Source: Nocardioides antri (GTDB taxonomy: Bacteria > Actinomycetota > Actinomycetes > Propionibacteriales > Nocardioidaceae). Taken from it: a stretch of 64,000 nt of DNA. The notes beneath the pieces are model-generated. The model saw nothing but the letters and a program-made list of their open reading frames with translations. It did no database searches and was not told where the DNA came from. The DNA is taken from positions 186,001 to 250,000 of the forward strand of contig NZ_VUJW01000002.1 in the NCBI RefSeq assembly GCF_008373765.1. Reading direction: 5' to 3'. The position numbers and the translations under genes were made by a program. Of this stretch, positions 16,735 through 27,825 are shown piece after piece; the stretch's first letter is position 1; each line of letters begins with the position of its first letter.

Positions 16735-18128
16735 TGGTCTCGACAAGCTCGACCAGCCACGAGGACGTCTACGCCGGCTCTTCGGAGACCAGGGACGCGC
16801 GCGCTGACAGAGTGTTCACCGTCTCGGGCCAGGACTGGGACGAGATCGCCTCCGGCCTCAAGGACGAGAACGACGGCGACGGCGGTGATGCCTACGAGCG
16901 GATCGTCGTCAACATGGGCCCGCAGCACCCGTCCACCCACGGCGTGCTCCGGCTGATCCTCGAGCTCGAGGGCGAGACGGTCACCGAGGCCCGCTGCGGC
17001 ATCGGCTACCTCCACACCGGCATCGAGAAGAACATGGAGTACCGCTCCTGGGTGCAGGGCACCACGTTCTGCACCCGGATGGACTACCTCAGCCCGTTCT
17101 TCAACGAGATGACCTACGCCCTCGGCGTCGAAAGACTTCTTGGCATCGAGGACGGTCCTGATGGGGTCCCCGAGAAGGCCCAGGTCATGCGGGTCCTGCT
17201 CATGGAGCTCAACCGGATCTCCTCCCACCTGGTCTGCATCGCGACCGGCGGCATGGAGATCGGCGCCCTCACGGTGATGACGATCGGCTTCCGCGAGCGG
17301 GAGCTGGTCCTCGACCTGTTCGAGCTGATCACGGGCCTGCGGATGAACCACGCGTTCATCCGCCCCGGCGGCGTCGCCCAGGACCTCCCGGTCGGGGCGC
17401 TGGAGGAGATCCGCGGCTTCGTCGCGCTGATGAAGAAGCGGCTGCCGGAGTACGCCGCGCTCTGCAACGCCAACCCGATCTTCAAGGCGCGCCTGGAGGG
17501 TGTCGGCCACCTCGACCTCGAGGGCTGCCTCGCGCTCGGCCTCACCGGCCCGGTCCTGCGGAGCACGGGCTACCCGTGGGACCTGCGCAAGACGTCGCCG
17601 TACAGCGGCTACGAGACCTACGACTTCGACGTGCAGACCTGGGACACCAGCGACTCGTACGGCCGGTTCCGGGTGCGCCTCAACGAGATGTGGGAGTCGC
17701 TCAAGATCATCGAGCAGGCCGCCGACCGCCTCGCACGGATGGAGGGCGAGCCGGTCATGATCGCCGACAAGAAGATCGCCTGGCCGAGCCAGCTCGCGAT
17801 CGGCAGCGACGGCATGGGCAACAGCCTCGACCACATCCGCACGATCATGGGCGAGTCCATGGAGGCGCTGATCCACCACTTCAAGCTGGTCACCGAGGGC
17901 TTCCGGGTGCCGCCCGGCCAGGCCTACGTGCCGGTGGAGTCCCCGCGCGGCGAGCTGGGCGCCCACGTCGTCTCCGACGGCGGCACCCGGCCCTTCCGCG
18001 CCCACTTCCGCGACCCGTCCTTCAACAACCTGCAGGCCATGGGCGTGATGAGCGAGGGCAGCATGATCGCCGACGTCATCGTCGCGATCGCCAGCATCGA
18101 CCCGGTGATGGGAGGCGTCGACAGGTGA
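16734..18128 (+). CDS. nuoD: NADH-quinone oxidoreductase subunit D
   Basis: 49-kDa subunit that lines the quinone pocket with NuoB; 464 residues. The family core begins near residue 57 with [12 protein letters not shown], then [10 protein letters not shown]. The N-terminal 55 residues are not conserved; codons 2-7 (V-S-T-S-S-T) are written by a TCGACAAGCTCGACCAGC repeat like those scattered elsewhere in the window, so a repeat appears to have shaped the start of the protein. C-terminus ends in D-P-V-M-G-G-V-D-R, as usual. Confidence 0.94.
   Translation: MVSTSSTSHEDVYAGSSETRDARADRVFTVSGQDWDEIASGLKDENDGDGGDAYERIVVNMGPQHPSTHGVLRLILELEGETVTEARCGIGYLHTGIEKNMEYRSWVQGTTFCTRMDYLSPFFNEMTYALGVERLLGIEDGPDGVPEKAQVMRVLLMELNRISSHLVCIATGGMEIGALTVMTIGFRERELVLDLFELITGLRMNHAFIRPGGVAQDLPVGALEEIRGFVALMKKRLPEYAALCNANPIFKARLEGVGHLDLEGCLALGLTGPVLRSTGYPWDLRKTSPYSGYETYDFDVQTWDTSDSYGRFRVRLNEMWESLKIIEQAADRLARMEGEPVMIADKKIAWPSQLAIGSDGMGNSLDHIRTIMGESMEALIHHFKLVTEGFRVPPGQAYVPVESPRGELGAHVVSDGGTRPFRAHFRDPSFNNLQAMGVMSEGSMIADVIVAIASIDPVMGGVDR
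16737..16755. repeat. Short repeat at the 5' end of nuoD
   Basis: GTCTCGACAAGCTCGACCA immediately after the ATG: TCGA-rich repeat half of the same type as at 13027-13064 and 20238-20265. Confidence 0.5.
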
Positions 18129-18919
18129 CGCTGGACGACAAGACGCTCGCCGAGCTGCGCGAGATCGCCGGCCGCTACCCGGAGAAGCGGTCCGGCCTGC
18201 TGCCGATGCTCCACCTCACGCAGTCCGTGCAGGGCAAGGTCACGCCCGAGGCCATCGAGGCCTGCGCGGAGATCCTCGGCACGTCCGCCGCGGACGTCAG
18301 CGGGGTCGCGACGTTCTACACGATGTACAAGCGGCACGCCGTCGGCGACTTCCACGTCGGCGTCTGCACCAACACCCTGTGCGCGGTCATGGGCGGCGAC
18401 GAGATCTTCTCCCGGCTCAAGGAGCACCTCGAGATCGGCAACGACGAGGTGGCCGAGAAGCGTCAGGGCGACCAGTACTCCGTGAGCCTCGAGCACGTCG
18501 AGTGCAACGCGGCCTGCGACTACGCCCCGGTCGTGATGGTCAACTGGGAGTTCATGGACAACCAGACCCCCCAGGGCGCTGTCCAGATGGTCGAGGCGCT
18601 GCGGGCCGGTCACGACGTCCGCTCCACCCGCGGCCCCCGCCTCTGCACCTGGCGCGAGGCCGAGCGGGTCCTCGCGGGCTTCCCGGACGGCCGCGTCGAC
18701 GAAGGCCCCGCTGCGGGGCCGGCCAGCCTGGTCGGCCTGGAGATCGCCCGGGAGCGCGGCTGGACCGCCCCCGACGCTCCGGCGCCGGCCGAGGTCGAAA
18801 CCGCCCCGTCGAAGGAGGAGGCGGTCGCCGAGGCCGACACCTCGCGCGCCGAGTCCGAGACGGTCGAGGAGACCAGCGGCGCCGGTGAGCCCGCGGCCGA
18901 GAAGGAGGAGGCGCAGTGA
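18125..18919 (+). CDS. nuoE: NADH-quinone oxidoreductase subunit E
   Basis: 24-kDa subunit with the N1a [2Fe-2S] cluster; 264 residues, longer than the usual 160-180. Ligands: V-C-T-N-T-L-C-A and [10 protein letters not shown] (the C-x4-C and C-x3-C pairs). After about residue 215 there is an Ala/Glu-rich tail with no conserved features. GTG start overlaps the nuoD stop; its TGA overlaps the nuoF GTG. Confidence 0.93.
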   Translation: MTLDDKTLAELREIAGRYPEKRSGLLPMLHLTQSVQGKVTPEAIEACAEILGTSAADVSGVATFYTMYKRHAVGDFHVGVCTNTLCAVMGGDEIFSRLKEHLEIGNDEVAEKRQGDQYSVSLEHVECNAACDYAPVVMVNWEFMDNQTPQGAVQMVEALRAGHDVRSTRGPRLCTWREAERVLAGFPDGRVDEGPAAGPASLVGLEIARERGWTAPDAPAPAEVETAPSKEEAVAEADTSRAESETVEETSGAGEPAAEKEEAQ

Positions 18920-20235
18920 CGACCCAGGACTCGGTGCTGACCCCCGTGCTCACCGACATGTGGGACGTCGAGCGCTCGTGGACGCTGCCGGCCTACGAGG
19001 CCAAGGGCGGCTACCAGGCGCTGGACAAGGCGTTCGCGATGAGCCAGGACGAGGTGATCAACGCCGTCAAGGACTCCGGCCTCCGGGGCCGTGGCGGCGC
19101 CGGCTTCCCGACCGGCATGAAGTGGTCCTTCATCCCGCAGGACAACCCGAAGCCGAAGTACCTCGTCGTCAACGCCGACGAGTCCGAGCCGGGCACCTGC
19201 AAGGACATCCCGCTGATGATGGCCAACCCCCACGTGCTCGTCGAGGGCGTCATCATCAGCTCCTACGCCATCCGCGCCAACAAGGCGTTCATCTACATCC
19301 GCGGTGAGGTCCTCCACGTCATCCGCCGGGTGCAGGCGGCCGTGGCCGAGGCGTACGCCGCCGGCCACCTCGGCAAGGACATCCACGGGTCGGGCTTCGA
19401 CCTCGACGTCGTCGTCCACGCGGGTGCCGGCGCCTACATCTGCGGCGAGGAGACCGCCCTGCTCGAGGGCCTCGAGGGCCGCCGCGGCCAGCCGCGGCTC
19501 CGCCCGCCGTTCCCCGCCGTCGCCGGCCTCTACGCGAGCCCGACCGTGATCAACAACGTCGAGTCGATCGCCTCGGTGCCGAGCATCGTCGCGAACGGCG
19601 CGAAGTGGTTCGCCTCCATGGGCACCGAGAAGTCCAAGGGCTACGGCATCTTCTCCCTCTCCGGCCACGTGCAGAAGCCGGGGCAGTACGAAGCGCCGCT
19701 CGGCATCACGCTTCGCGAGCTCCTCGACCTCGCCGGCGGCATCCGCGAGGGCCACGACCTGAAGTTCTGGACGCCCGGCGGGTCCAGCACCCCGCTGCTG
19801 ACGGCCGAGCACCTCGACGTCCCGCTCGACTTCGAGGCGGTCGGAGCCGCCGGCTCGATGCTCGGCACCCGGGCGCTGCAGATCTTCGACGACACCGTGT
19901 GCGTCGTACGCGCCGTGCTGCGGTGGACGGAGTTCTACAAGCACGAGTCGTGCGGCAAGTGCACGCCGTGCCGTGAGGGCACCTGGTGGCTGGTGCAGAC
20001 CCTCGCCCGGCTCGAGAAGGGGCACGGCAGCGAGGCCGACCTCGACCTGCTGCTCGACCAGTGCGACAACATCCTCGGCCGCTCGTTCTGCGCGCTCGGC
20101 GACGGCGCGACCAGCCCGATCTCGAGCTCGATCAAGTTCTTCCGCGACGAGTACCTCGCCCACCTCACCCAGGGCGGGTGCCCCTTCGACCCTGCCCGGT
20201 CGACCGCGTGGGCCGGGCAGGAGGTGCCGGCATGA
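18916..20235 (+). CDS. nuoF: NADH-quinone oxidoreductase subunit F
   Basis: 51-kDa subunit that binds NADH and FMN and carries cluster N3; 439 residues. FMN/NADH signatures are [13 protein letters not shown] near 55-67 and N-A-D-E-S-E-P-G-T near 87-95. The [4Fe-4S] ligands are in [12 protein letters not shown] near 351-362 plus a downstream Cys (S-F-C-A). GTG start overlaps nuoE; stop overlaps nuoG ATG. Confidence 0.95.
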   Translation: MTTQDSVLTPVLTDMWDVERSWTLPAYEAKGGYQALDKAFAMSQDEVINAVKDSGLRGRGGAGFPTGMKWSFIPQDNPKPKYLVVNADESEPGTCKDIPLMMANPHVLVEGVIISSYAIRANKAFIYIRGEVLHVIRRVQAAVAEAYAAGHLGKDIHGSGFDLDVVVHAGAGAYICGEETALLEGLEGRRGQPRLRPPFPAVAGLYASPTVINNVESIASVPSIVANGAKWFASMGTEKSKGYGIFSLSGHVQKPGQYEAPLGITLRELLDLAGGIREGHDLKFWTPGGSSTPLLTAEHLDVPLDFEAVGAAGSMLGTRALQIFDDTVCVVRAVLRWTEFYKHESCGKCTPCREGTWWLVQTLARLEKGHGSEADLDLLLDQCDNILGRSFCALGDGATSPISSSIKFFRDEYLAHLTQGGCPFDPARSTAWAGQEVPA

Positions 20236-22700
20236 CCGTCTCGACTCCTTCGACAGGCTCAGGGACCGACGAGGGCGGTGTGGAGAAGGCCACCGACCTC
20301 GTCAACGTGACGATCGACGGCATCCAGGTCGCCGTGCCCAAGGACACCCTGGTGATCCGGGCGGCGGAGCAGGTCGGCGTCCAGATCCCGCGGTTCTGCG
20401 ACCACCCGCTGCTGGCGCCGGTCGGCGCCTGCCGCCAGTGCCTGGTCGACGTCCCCGATGCCGGCAACGGCCGCGGCTTCCCCAAGCCGCAGGCCTCCTG
20501 CACGCTGCCGGTCGCCGAGGGCATGGTCGTCAACACGCAGGTCACCAGCCGGGTCGCCGACAAGGCGCAGCAGGGCGTCATGGAGTTCCTGCTCATCAAC
20601 CACCCGCTCGACTGCCCCGTCTGCGACAAGGGCGGCGAGTGCCCGCTGCAGAACCAGGCGATGTCGAACGGCCGGGGCGACTCGCGCTTTGCCGGCAACG
20701 TCAAGCGCACCTTCCCCAAGCCGATCAACCTGTCGCCGATCGTGCTGCTCGACCGCGAGCGCTGCATCGTCTGCCAGCGCTGCACCCGGTTCGCCGACGA
20801 GATCGCCGGTGACCCGTTCATCGCGCTCGTGGAGCGCGGCGCGGAGCAGCAGATCGGCATCGCCGAGGACGCGCCGTTCCTGTCGTACTTCTCCGGCAAC
20901 GTCATCCAGATCTGCCCGGTGGGCGCGCTCACCTCGGAGACCTACCGCTTCCGGTCCCGCCCGTTCGACCTGGTCTCCAGCCCGGGTGTCGCCGAGCACG
21001 ACGCGTGCGGGTCCGCGATCCGGGTCGACCACCGGCGCGGCAAGGTGATGCGCCGGCTGGCCGCTGACGACCCCGCGGTCAACGAGGAGTGGATCACCGA
21101 CAAGGACCGCTTCGCGTTCGCGTACGCCCAGGGCGACGACCGGATCACCTACCCCCGGGTGCGGGGAGACGACGGCGCGCTGCGCCCGGCCTCGTGGCCG
21201 GAGGCGTTCGCCGTCGCGGCCCGGGGGCTGACTGCCGCGAAGACCGCCGGCGGTGTCGGTGTGCTGACCGGTGGCCGGCTGACCGCCGAGGACGCCTACG
21301 CCTACAGCAAGCTGGCCCGGGTCGGGCTCGGCACCAACGACATCGACTTCCGTGCCCGTCCGCTGTCCGCCGAGGAGGCTGCGTTCCTCGCTGCCAACGT
21401 CGCCGGGACTGTGATCGGTACCGACTCGGCGACCACCGGCCGCCTTGCCCCGGTCTCGTACGCCGACCTCGAGTCGGCCACGAAGGTCGTGCTCGTCGGG
21501 CTGGAGCCCGAGGACGAGGCCGGCGCGATCTGGCTGCGCCTCCGCAAGAGCGTCCGGGCCGGTGGCACCGAGGTGATCGCGGTCGCGCCGTACACCTCGC
21601 GTGGCCTCAGGAAGCTCGACGCCCGTCTCGTGCCGACCGTCCCGGGCGACGAGCCGGCTGTGCTGGCCGGCCTCGCCGCGGACCTCGACGGCACCACGGT
21701 GGTCCTGGCCGGGGAGCGCCTCGCCACCGTGCCCGGCGCGCTCACGGCCGTCGCCGACCTCGCAGCGTCGTCCGGTGCCCGGCTGGCCTGGGTGCCGCGC
21801 CGTGCCGGTGACCGCGGCGCGGTCGAGGCGGGGTGCCTGCCCAACCTGCTGCCCGGCGGTCGTCCGGTGGCCGACCCCGGTGCCCGGGTCGACGTGGCGA
21901 CGGCGTGGGGCGTCGACGCGCTTCCCGAGGCCGAGGGCCGCGACGCCGACGCCATCGTGGCCGCGCTCGTCGCCGGTGAGCTGGGCGGACTGCTCGTCGG
22001 CGGGGTCGACCCGGCCGACACCTCCGACCCGGCCGCGACCCGCGCGGCCATCGAGGCCGCCGGCTTCGTGGTCGCCCTCGACCTCCGGGAGACCGAGGTC
22101 ACCCGCGCCGCCGACGTCGTGCTGCCGGTCGCGCCGGTCACCGACAAGGCCGGCACCTTCGTCAACTGGGAGGGCCGGGTGCGGCCGTTCGAGGCGGCTC
22201 TCAGCAACCCCTCCTCGCTCCCGGACCTGCGGATCCTGGCCGGCATCGCGGAGGAGATGGGCACGCCGCTCGGCTTCCGCACGGTGCCCGAGGTTCGCGC
22301 CGAGATGGCGCAGCTGGGCCCGTGGGACGGGGCGGGTCCGTCGGAGGCTTCGAGGCTCGTCGCTGGCGCTCCTCGCACCTCAACCAGCGACGGCTCGGAC
22401 GGCCTCGTCCTCGCCACCTGGAAGCAGTCCATCGACAACGGGCGGATGCAGGACGGCGACAAGTACCTCCGGGCCACCGCCCGGGTTCCCGTCGCCCTGG
22501 TGACCCAGGACGTCTACGCCTCGTGCGGTCCGACCGTGACGATCACCGGTGACCGCGGGTCGGTGACCCTGCCGGCCGTGGTCGCCGGCGACCTGGTCGC
22601 CGGCGTCGTGTGGGTGCCGGCGAACTCGTTCGGCGCCGGAGTGCTCAGCGACCTCGCCTCACCCGGCAGTCGCGTGCGAGTGGAGGGAGGACAGGCATGA
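20232..22700 (+). CDS. nuoG: NADH-quinone oxidoreductase subunit G
   Basis: 75-kDa subunit with several Fe-S clusters and a degenerate molybdopterin-oxidoreductase domain; 822 residues. N1b ligands appear in [15 protein letters not shown], then [12 protein letters not shown], and C-I-V-C-Q-R-C near residues 178-184. The N-terminal 20 residues ([11 protein letters not shown]) are written by a TCGAC repeat, and near residue 706-720 ([14 protein letters not shown]) the coding sequence contains a second, longer palindromic repeat. Both keep frame and fall outside conserved cores. Confidence 0.94.
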   Translation: MTVSTPSTGSGTDEGGVEKATDLVNVTIDGIQVAVPKDTLVIRAAEQVGVQIPRFCDHPLLAPVGACRQCLVDVPDAGNGRGFPKPQASCTLPVAEGMVVNTQVTSRVADKAQQGVMEFLLINHPLDCPVCDKGGECPLQNQAMSNGRGDSRFAGNVKRTFPKPINLSPIVLLDRERCIVCQRCTRFADEIAGDPFIALVERGAEQQIGIAEDAPFLSYFSGNVIQICPVGALTSETYRFRSRPFDLVSSPGVAEHDACGSAIRVDHRRGKVMRRLAADDPAVNEEWITDKDRFAFAYAQGDDRITYPRVRGDDGALRPASWPEAFAVAARGLTAAKTAGGVGVLTGGRLTAEDAYAYSKLARVGLGTNDIDFRARPLSAEEAAFLAANVAGTVIGTDSATTGRLAPVSYADLESATKVVLVGLEPEDEAGAIWLRLRKSVRAGGTEVIAVAPYTSRGLRKLDARLVPTVPGDEPAVLAGLAADLDGTTVVLAGERLATVPGALTAVADLAASSGARLAWVPRRAGDRGAVEAGCLPNLLPGGRPVADPGARVDVATAWGVDALPEAEGRDADAIVAALVAGELGGLLVGGVDPADTSDPAATRAAIEAAGFVVALDLRETEVTRAADVVLPVAPVTDKAGTFVNWEGRVRPFEAALSNPSSLPDLRILAGIAEEMGTPLGFRTVPEVRAEMAQLGPWDGAGPSEASRLVAGAPRTSTSDGSDGLVLATWKQSIDNGRMQDGDKYLRATARVPVALVTQDVYASCGPTVTITGDRGSVTLPAVVAGDLVAGVVWVPANSFGAGVLSDLASPGSRVRVEGGQA
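20238..20266. repeat. Short repeat at the 5' end of nuoG
   Basis: TCGAC-type repeat (includes CTTCGACAGGCTCAGGGACC) that encodes residues about 3-11 of NuoG. The same words, reverse complemented, recur at the 3' end of nuoH. Confidence 0.55.
22349..22392. repeat. Palindromic element inside nuoG
   Basis: CGTCGCTGG (22358-22366) pairs with CCAGCGACG (22384-22392) around a 17-nt loop. It shares TTCGAGGCTCG, GCGCTC, CGCACCTC and ACCAGCG in the same order with the menD element, so the two are copies of one family. Confidence 0.7.
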
Positions 22701-24070
22701 GTGCCCTGTCTGCGTACCTGACGCCGATGGCGGCCGACCCCACGAGGGAGCTGCCCGCGTTCGGCCACGACGAGTGGTGGGTCATCGGCCTCAAGACGCT
22801 GCTGATCTTCGTCGTGCTGGTGCTGCTCACCCTCTTCAACATCTGGTGGGAGCGCCGGGTCGTCGCCCGGATGCAGCACCGGATCGGACCCAACGTGCAC
22901 GGGCCGTTCGGCCTGCTGCAGTCGCTGGCCGACGGCGTGAAGCTCGCGCTCAAGGAGGACCTGACGCCGAAGGCCGCCGACAAGTTCGTCTTCATCCTCG
23001 CGCCCGTCATCGCGGTGATCCCGGCCTTCGTCACCTTCGCCGTGATCCCGTTCGGCCCCGAGGTGAACTTCTTCGGCGAGCGGACACCGCTCCAGCTCAC
23101 CGACATGCCGGTCGCGGTCCTGTTCGTGATGGCGATCGCGTCGATCGGCATCTACGGCATCGTGCTGGCCGGGTGGTCCAGCGGCTCCACGTACTCCCTG
23201 CTCGGCGGCCTGCGCTCGAGCGCCCAGATGATCTCCTACGAGGTCGCGATGGGCCTCGCCCTGGTCTCGGTCTTCATGTACGCCGGCTCGATGTCGACCA
23301 GCGAGATCGTGGCGGCGCAGGACGACTTCTGGTTCGGCCTGATCCTGTTCCCGTCGTTCGTGATCTACACGATCGCGATGGTCGGCGAGACCAACCGCGC
23401 GCCGTTCGACCTCCCGGAGGCCGAGGGCGAGCTGGTCGGCGGCTTCCACACGGAGTACTCCTCGCTGAAGTTCGCCCTGTTCTTCCTCGCCGAGTACATC
23501 AACATGGCGACCGTATCCGCGCTCGCGACCACGCTCTTCCTCGGCGGCTGGCACGCGCCGTTCTGGATCGACGAGGTGTGGCCCGGCGCCAACCAGGACT
23601 ACTGGCCGGTGCTCTGGTTCTTCGGCAAGGTGCTGTTCTTCATCTTCATCTTCATCTGGCTGCGCGGCTCGCTGCCGCGACTGCGCTACGACCAGTTCAT
23701 GGCGTTCGGCTGGAAGCTCCTGATCCCGATCTCCCTGGGGTGGATCATCGCGGTCGCCACGATGCGGGTCGCCCGCGAGGAGATCGACTTCGACGGACGG
23801 AACCTGCTGATCGCCATCGGCATCGGGGTCGGGGTGGTGCTGCTGGTGTCCCTCATCCCCGAGCGCCGGAAGGACGACAGCGAGACGACCCGGAGCGCCA
23901 CGCCGCGAAGCGGCGGCTTCCCGGTCCCGCCCATGCCGACCGGCGGCGCGGTGCAGGGTGCTGCCCGTCCGCTCGTCTTCGCGAACGACGAGGGGGTCAC
24001 TGAGCCTGTCGAACGTGTCACCACCACGACTTCTGCCACCACCGACCGCACGGAGGCGCGCGATGGCTGA
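22697..24070 (+). CDS. nuoH: NADH-quinone oxidoreductase subunit H
   Basis: Membrane subunit at the junction with the peripheral arm, forming the quinone entry site; 457 residues with about eight or nine helices. Family signatures: [15 protein letters not shown] near residues 51-65 and [18 protein letters not shown] near 230-247. The last about 70 residues are a non-conserved hydrophilic tail, part of which (V-T-E-P-V-E-R-V) is written by a palindromic repeat half. ATG overlaps nuoG; 8-nt overlap with nuoI. Confidence 0.94.
   Translation: MSALSAYLTPMAADPTRELPAFGHDEWWVIGLKTLLIFVVLVLLTLFNIWWERRVVARMQHRIGPNVHGPFGLLQSLADGVKLALKEDLTPKAADKFVFILAPVIAVIPAFVTFAVIPFGPEVNFFGERTPLQLTDMPVAVLFVMAIASIGIYGIVLAGWSSGSTYSLLGGLRSSAQMISYEVAMGLALVSVFMYAGSMSTSEIVAAQDDFWFGLILFPSFVIYTIAMVGETNRAPFDLPEAEGELVGGFHTEYSSLKFALFFLAEYINMATVSALATTLFLGGWHAPFWIDEVWPGANQDYWPVLWFFGKVLFFIFIFIWLRGSLPRLRYDQFMAFGWKLLIPISLGWIIAVATMRVAREEIDFDGRNLLIAIGIGVGVVLLVSLIPERRKDDSETTRSATPRSGGFPVPPMPTGGAVQGAARPLVFANDEGVTEPVERVTTTTSATTDRTEARDG
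23996..24021. repeat. Short repeat at the 3' end of nuoH
   Basis: Contains CACTGAGCCTGTCGAACGTG, the reverse-complement type of the repeat at the start of nuoG. Encodes part of the disordered NuoH tail. Confidence 0.45.
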
Positions 24071-24707
24071 CAAGGACCAGGGGACCCCGTCCCTCAAGGA
24101 GCAGTTCTGGGACCCGGTCGCCGGCTTCGGCGTGACCTTCCGGACCATGTTCCGCAAGGTCGTCACCGAGCAGTACCCCAAGGAGAAGCTCCCCACCGCG
24201 CCGCGGTTCCACGGCCGCCACCAGCTCAACCGCTGGCCGGACGGACTGGAGAAGTGCGTCGGCTGCGAGCTGTGTGCCTGGGCCTGCCCGGCGGACGCGA
24301 TCTACGTCGAGGGCGCGCAGAACAGCGACGAGCCCACGGTCGACGTCGACGGCAACCCGGTTCCGTCCGGGCGGTTCTCGCCGGGCGAGCGCTACGGCCG
24401 CGTCTACCAGATCAACTACCTGCGCTGCATCCTCTGCGGCCTCTGCATCGAGGCGTGCCCGACCCGGGCGCTCACGATGACCAACGAGTACGAGCTGGCC
24501 GACGACAACCGCGCCGACCTCATCTACGAGAAGTCGGACCTGCTCGCGCCGCTGCTGCCGGGGATGGAGCAGCCGCCGCACCCGATGCGGCTCGGCGACG
24601 AGGGGGCCTACTACCGCGGCGAGAGCGCTGCCGTGGCCGTCGACGCCGGTGACCGACCGCAGGCGTCGCGGGCCGCCCAGGAGCCGACGGGGGAGGAGCA
24701 CCGGTGA
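24063..24707 (+). CDS. nuoI: NADH-quinone oxidoreductase subunit I
   Basis: Ferredoxin-like subunit with clusters N6a and N6b; 214 residues. Two [4Fe-4S] motifs are intact: [12 protein letters not shown] near 65-76 and [12 protein letters not shown] near 122-133. The C-terminal 50 residues are a hydrophilic extension. ATG 24063 lies 8 nt inside the end of nuoH; the stop overlaps nuoJ GTG. Confidence 0.95.
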   Translation: MADKDQGTPSLKEQFWDPVAGFGVTFRTMFRKVVTEQYPKEKLPTAPRFHGRHQLNRWPDGLEKCVGCELCAWACPADAIYVEGAQNSDEPTVDVDGNPVPSGRFSPGERYGRVYQINYLRCILCGLCIEACPTRALTMTNEYELADDNRADLIYEKSDLLAPLLPGMEQPPHPMRLGDEGAYYRGESAAVAVDAGDRPQASRAAQEPTGEEHR

Positions 24708-25558
24708 CCGCCTTCTGGATCCTGGCGCCGGTCATGGTGCTGGCCGCCCTCGGCATCCTCTTCGTGCGCAAGGCCGTGCACGCAGCGCTGCTCCTCGCAG
24801 TCGTGATGATCAGCCTCGCGATCCTCTACGCGGTCCTCGAGGCGCCGTTCCTCTTCGCCGTGCAGATCATCGTCTACACCGGCGCGATCCTCATGCTGTT
24901 CCTGTTCGTGCTGATGCTGGTCGGCGTCGACGCCTCGGACTCGCTCGTCGAGACCATCAAGGGCCAGCGTGCGCTGGCCTGGCTGACCGGGATGGTGTTC
25001 GCGGTCGTGATGGTCGTCGGGCTGACCCAGATCTCGTTCGGCACGGCCGTGGGCCTCGACGAGGCCAACACCGGCGGCAATGTCAAGGCGCTCGCCAACG
25101 TGCTGTTCTCGCGCTACGTCTTCGCGTTCGAGGTGACCAGCGCCCTGCTGATCACGGCCGCGGTCGGCGCGATGGTGCTCGCGCACCGCGAGCGGCTCAC
25201 GCCGAAGACGCACCAGGCCGAGCTCGCGGCGAAGCGGGTGCGCGACTTCAGCGAGAAGGGGGTCCACCTCGGTCCGCTGCCCCCGCCCGGCGTCTACGCC
25301 CGGCACAACGCGGTCGACACCCCGGCGCTGCTGCCCGACGGCAGCCCGGCGCCGGCGTCCGTCTCCCGGGTGCTCGCCGCGCGCGGCACGGTCCGCGCCG
25401 CGGACGCGCTCGCCGACGACGTCGACGAGGTCACCGCCCAGCTGGGCCAGGACGCCGCCCACAAGCCCGAGACGTCCGGCAAGGCCAGCGCCACAGCCTC
25501 CTCCGAGGAAGACTCCGCCGAGCCAAACGGCGACCACGGTGTGCGAGGCAAGAAATGA
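24704..25558 (+). CDS. nuoJ: NADH-quinone oxidoreductase subunit J
   Basis: Five-helix membrane subunit; 284 residues, about 100 longer than E. coli NuoJ. The conserved part ends near residue 165; [13 protein letters not shown] lies near 62-74 (the pi-bulge helix region). The rest is a hydrophilic, Ala/Asp/Ser-rich cytoplasmic tail. GTG start overlaps the nuoI stop. nuoK follows after 10 nt. Confidence 0.93.
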   Translation: MTAFWILAPVMVLAALGILFVRKAVHAALLLAVVMISLAILYAVLEAPFLFAVQIIVYTGAILMLFLFVLMLVGVDASDSLVETIKGQRALAWLTGMVFAVVMVVGLTQISFGTAVGLDEANTGGNVKALANVLFSRYVFAFEVTSALLITAAVGAMVLAHRERLTPKTHQAELAAKRVRDFSEKGVHLGPLPPPGVYARHNAVDTPALLPDGSPAPASVSRVLAARGTVRAADALADDVDEVTAQLGQDAAHKPETSGKASATASSEEDSAEPNGDHGVRGKK

Positions 25559-25568
25559 GCGACCACAG

Positions 25569-25868
25569 ATGAGCCTCACGCCGTACGTCGTCCTCTCCGC
25601 GATCCTGTTCACGATCGGGTCGATCGGGGTCCTCACCCGCCGCAACGCGATCGTCGTGTTCATGTGCGTGGAGCTCATGCTCAACGCCTGCAACCTGGCG
25701 TTCGTCGCGTTCGCCCGCCAGCACGGCAACCTCGACGGCCAGATCGCTGCCTTCTTCGTGATGGTGGTCGCCGCGGCCGAGGTCGTGGTCGGGCTCGCGA
25801 TCATCATGACCATCTTCCGGACCCGTCGGTCGGCTTCCGTCGACGACGCCAGCCTGCTGAAGTTCTGA
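25569..25868 (+). CDS. nuoK: NADH-quinone oxidoreductase subunit K
   Basis: Three-helix proton-channel subunit of 99 residues, the normal family length. The key membrane Glu residues are seen in [13 protein letters not shown] near 31-43 and [10 protein letters not shown] near 67-76. ATG 25569 gives the canonical M-x-L-T-P-Y-x-V-L opening; the in-frame start at 25539 inside nuoJ is rejected. Confidence 0.95.
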   Translation: MSLTPYVVLSAILFTIGSIGVLTRRNAIVVFMCVELMLNACNLAFVAFARQHGNLDGQIAAFFVMVVAAAEVVVGLAIIMTIFRTRRSASVDDASLLKF

Positions 25869-25875
25869 GGGGCCG

Positions 25876-27825
25876 ATGAGTTCTCACCTGCTGCTGACCG
25901 CTGCCGCGGAGGCGGAGCACCACGTCCCGGTGGTAGCCCCGACCGAGGCCGACGGCGTCTTCTCCCTGCTCTGGCTGATCATCGCGCTGCCGCTCCTCGG
26001 CGCCGTGGTGCTCCTGCTCGGCGGCAGGTACGCCGACAAGTGGGGCCACTACCTCGGCGCTGCGCTGCCGATCGGCTCGTTCGTCATCAGCCTGATGTGC
26101 TTCTTCAGCGTCCTCGGGCGTGACGAGGACGACCGGCAGGTCGCCCAGCACCTCTACGACTGGATCCAGGTCGGCGGCCTCGACGTCGGCATGGACCTGC
26201 TCTACGACCCGCTGTCGGCGATGTTCCTGCTGCTGATCACCGGCGTCGGGTCGCTCATCCACGTCTACTCCATCGGCTACATGGCGCACGACCCGCGCCG
26301 GCGCCGGTTCTTCGGCTACCTCAACCTGTTCGTCGCCGCGATGCTGATGCTGGTGCTGTCGGAGAACTACCTCGGACTGTTCCTGGGCTGGGAGGGGGTC
26401 GGCCTGGCGTCGTACCTCCTCATCGGGTTCTGGCAGCACAAGCCCTCCGCCGCCGCGGCCGCCAAGAAGGCGTTCGTCATCAACCGCGTCGGCGACATGG
26501 GGATGGCGCTCGCGATCTTCCTGTTCTTCGTCACGTTCGGCTCCACCAGCTTCAGCGTGATCAGCGAGAACGCCGCCGGCGCCTCGGAGACCACGCTCAC
26601 CTGGCTCGGTGTGCTCCTCCTGCTCGGTGCGTGCGGCAAGTCGGCGCAGGTGCCGCTCCAGGCCTGGCTGCTCGACGCGATGGAGGGTCCGACCCCGGTG
26701 TCGGCGCTGATCCACGCGGCCACCATGGTGACCGCCGGCGTCTACCTGATCGCGCGCTCGAACTTCGTCTTCGAGCTGGCGCCGACAGCGCAGACCGCGG
26801 TCGTGATCGTCGCGACGGTCACGCTCCTGTGGGGTGCGATCCTCGGCTGCGCCAAGGACGACATCAAGAAGGCGCTCGCCGGGTCGACGATGAGCCAGAT
26901 CGGCTACATGATGCTCGGCGCCGGCCTCGGTGTGGCGGGCTACGCCTTCGCGATCTTCCACCTGCTGACCCACGGGTTCTTCAAGGCCAACATGTTCCTG
27001 GGCGCGGGCTCGGTCATGCACGCGATGGACGACGACGTCGACATGCGCCACTACGGCGGCCTGCAGAAGATGCTGCCGGTGACCTTCCTGACGTTCGCGA
27101 TGGGCTACCTCGCGATCATCGGGTTCCCCGGGTTCTCCGGGTTCTTCTCCAAGGACAAGATCATCGAGGTCGCCCTGACTGAGAACCTCCTGGTCGGTCT
27201 CTGCGCCCTCCTCGGCGCGGGCATCACCGGCTTCTACATGACGCGCCTGATGCTGCTGACGTTCTTCACGAAGAAGCGCTGGGCCGACGACGTCCACCCG
27301 CACGAGTCGCCCGCAGTGATGACCGTCCCGCTGATCGTGCTCGCGGCGCTCTCGGTCCTCGGTGGCGTGATGCTCGCCGGCGACTGGATCGTCGACTTCC
27401 TCAGCCCGGTCGTCGGCCACGTCGAGCACGAGGAGCCTCCGCTGCCCGCGATCGTGATCACGCTGCTCGTCGTCGTCGTGGTCGGCATCGGTGTGGCACT
27501 GGCCTGGTTCTTCGTCCAGCGGCGGGACGTTCCCCGCGAGGCCCCGCGCGACGTCTCCTTCGTCACCAAGGCCGCCCGTGCGGACCTGTACGGCGACGCG
27601 ATCAACGACGGGCTCGTCGTCCGGCCCGGCGGTCACCTGGTGACCGGCCTGGTCGCCGCCGACCGCAGTGTCGTGGACGGCACCTTCACCGGCGGCTCGT
27701 TCACCGTCCGCGGCGTCGGACAGGGGCTCCGTCGGCTGCAGACCGGATACGTCCGGTCCTACGCGCTGTCCGTGCTCGGGGGCGCCCTCATCCTCGTCCT
27801 GACCCTGGTGGCGGTGAACCTCTGA
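25876..27825 (+). CDS. nuoL: NADH-quinone oxidoreductase subunit L
   Basis: Largest antiporter-like proton-pumping subunit, 649 residues and about 16 helices, with the amphipathic lateral helix region at the C-terminal end. Conserved features: [14 protein letters not shown] near residues 172-185 (key Glu), [10 protein letters not shown] near 198-207, and [17 protein letters not shown] near 268-284. ATG with GAGGGGCCG upstream; stop shares a base with nuoM ATG. Confidence 0.95.
   Translation: MSSHLLLTAAAEAEHHVPVVAPTEADGVFSLLWLIIALPLLGAVVLLLGGRYADKWGHYLGAALPIGSFVISLMCFFSVLGRDEDDRQVAQHLYDWIQVGGLDVGMDLLYDPLSAMFLLLITGVGSLIHVYSIGYMAHDPRRRRFFGYLNLFVAAMLMLVLSENYLGLFLGWEGVGLASYLLIGFWQHKPSAAAAAKKAFVINRVGDMGMALAIFLFFVTFGSTSFSVISENAAGASETTLTWLGVLLLLGACGKSAQVPLQAWLLDAMEGPTPVSALIHAATMVTAGVYLIARSNFVFELAPTAQTAVVIVATVTLLWGAILGCAKDDIKKALAGSTMSQIGYMMLGAGLGVAGYAFAIFHLLTHGFFKANMFLGAGSVMHAMDDDVDMRHYGGLQKMLPVTFLTFAMGYLAIIGFPGFSGFFSKDKIIEVALTENLLVGLCALLGAGITGFYMTRLMLLTFFTKKRWADDVHPHESPAVMTVPLIVLAALSVLGGVMLAGDWIVDFLSPVVGHVEHEEPPLPAIVITLLVVVVVGIGVALAWFFVQRRDVPREAPRDVSFVTKAARADLYGDAINDGLVVRPGGHLVTGLVAADRSVVDGTFTGGSFTVRGVGQGLRRLQTGYVRSYALSVLGGALILVLTLVAVNL

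Noticed and set aside
25804-27636. A 610-codon frame opposite nuoL
   Set aside because: Antisense artefact of GC bias over a conserved gene.
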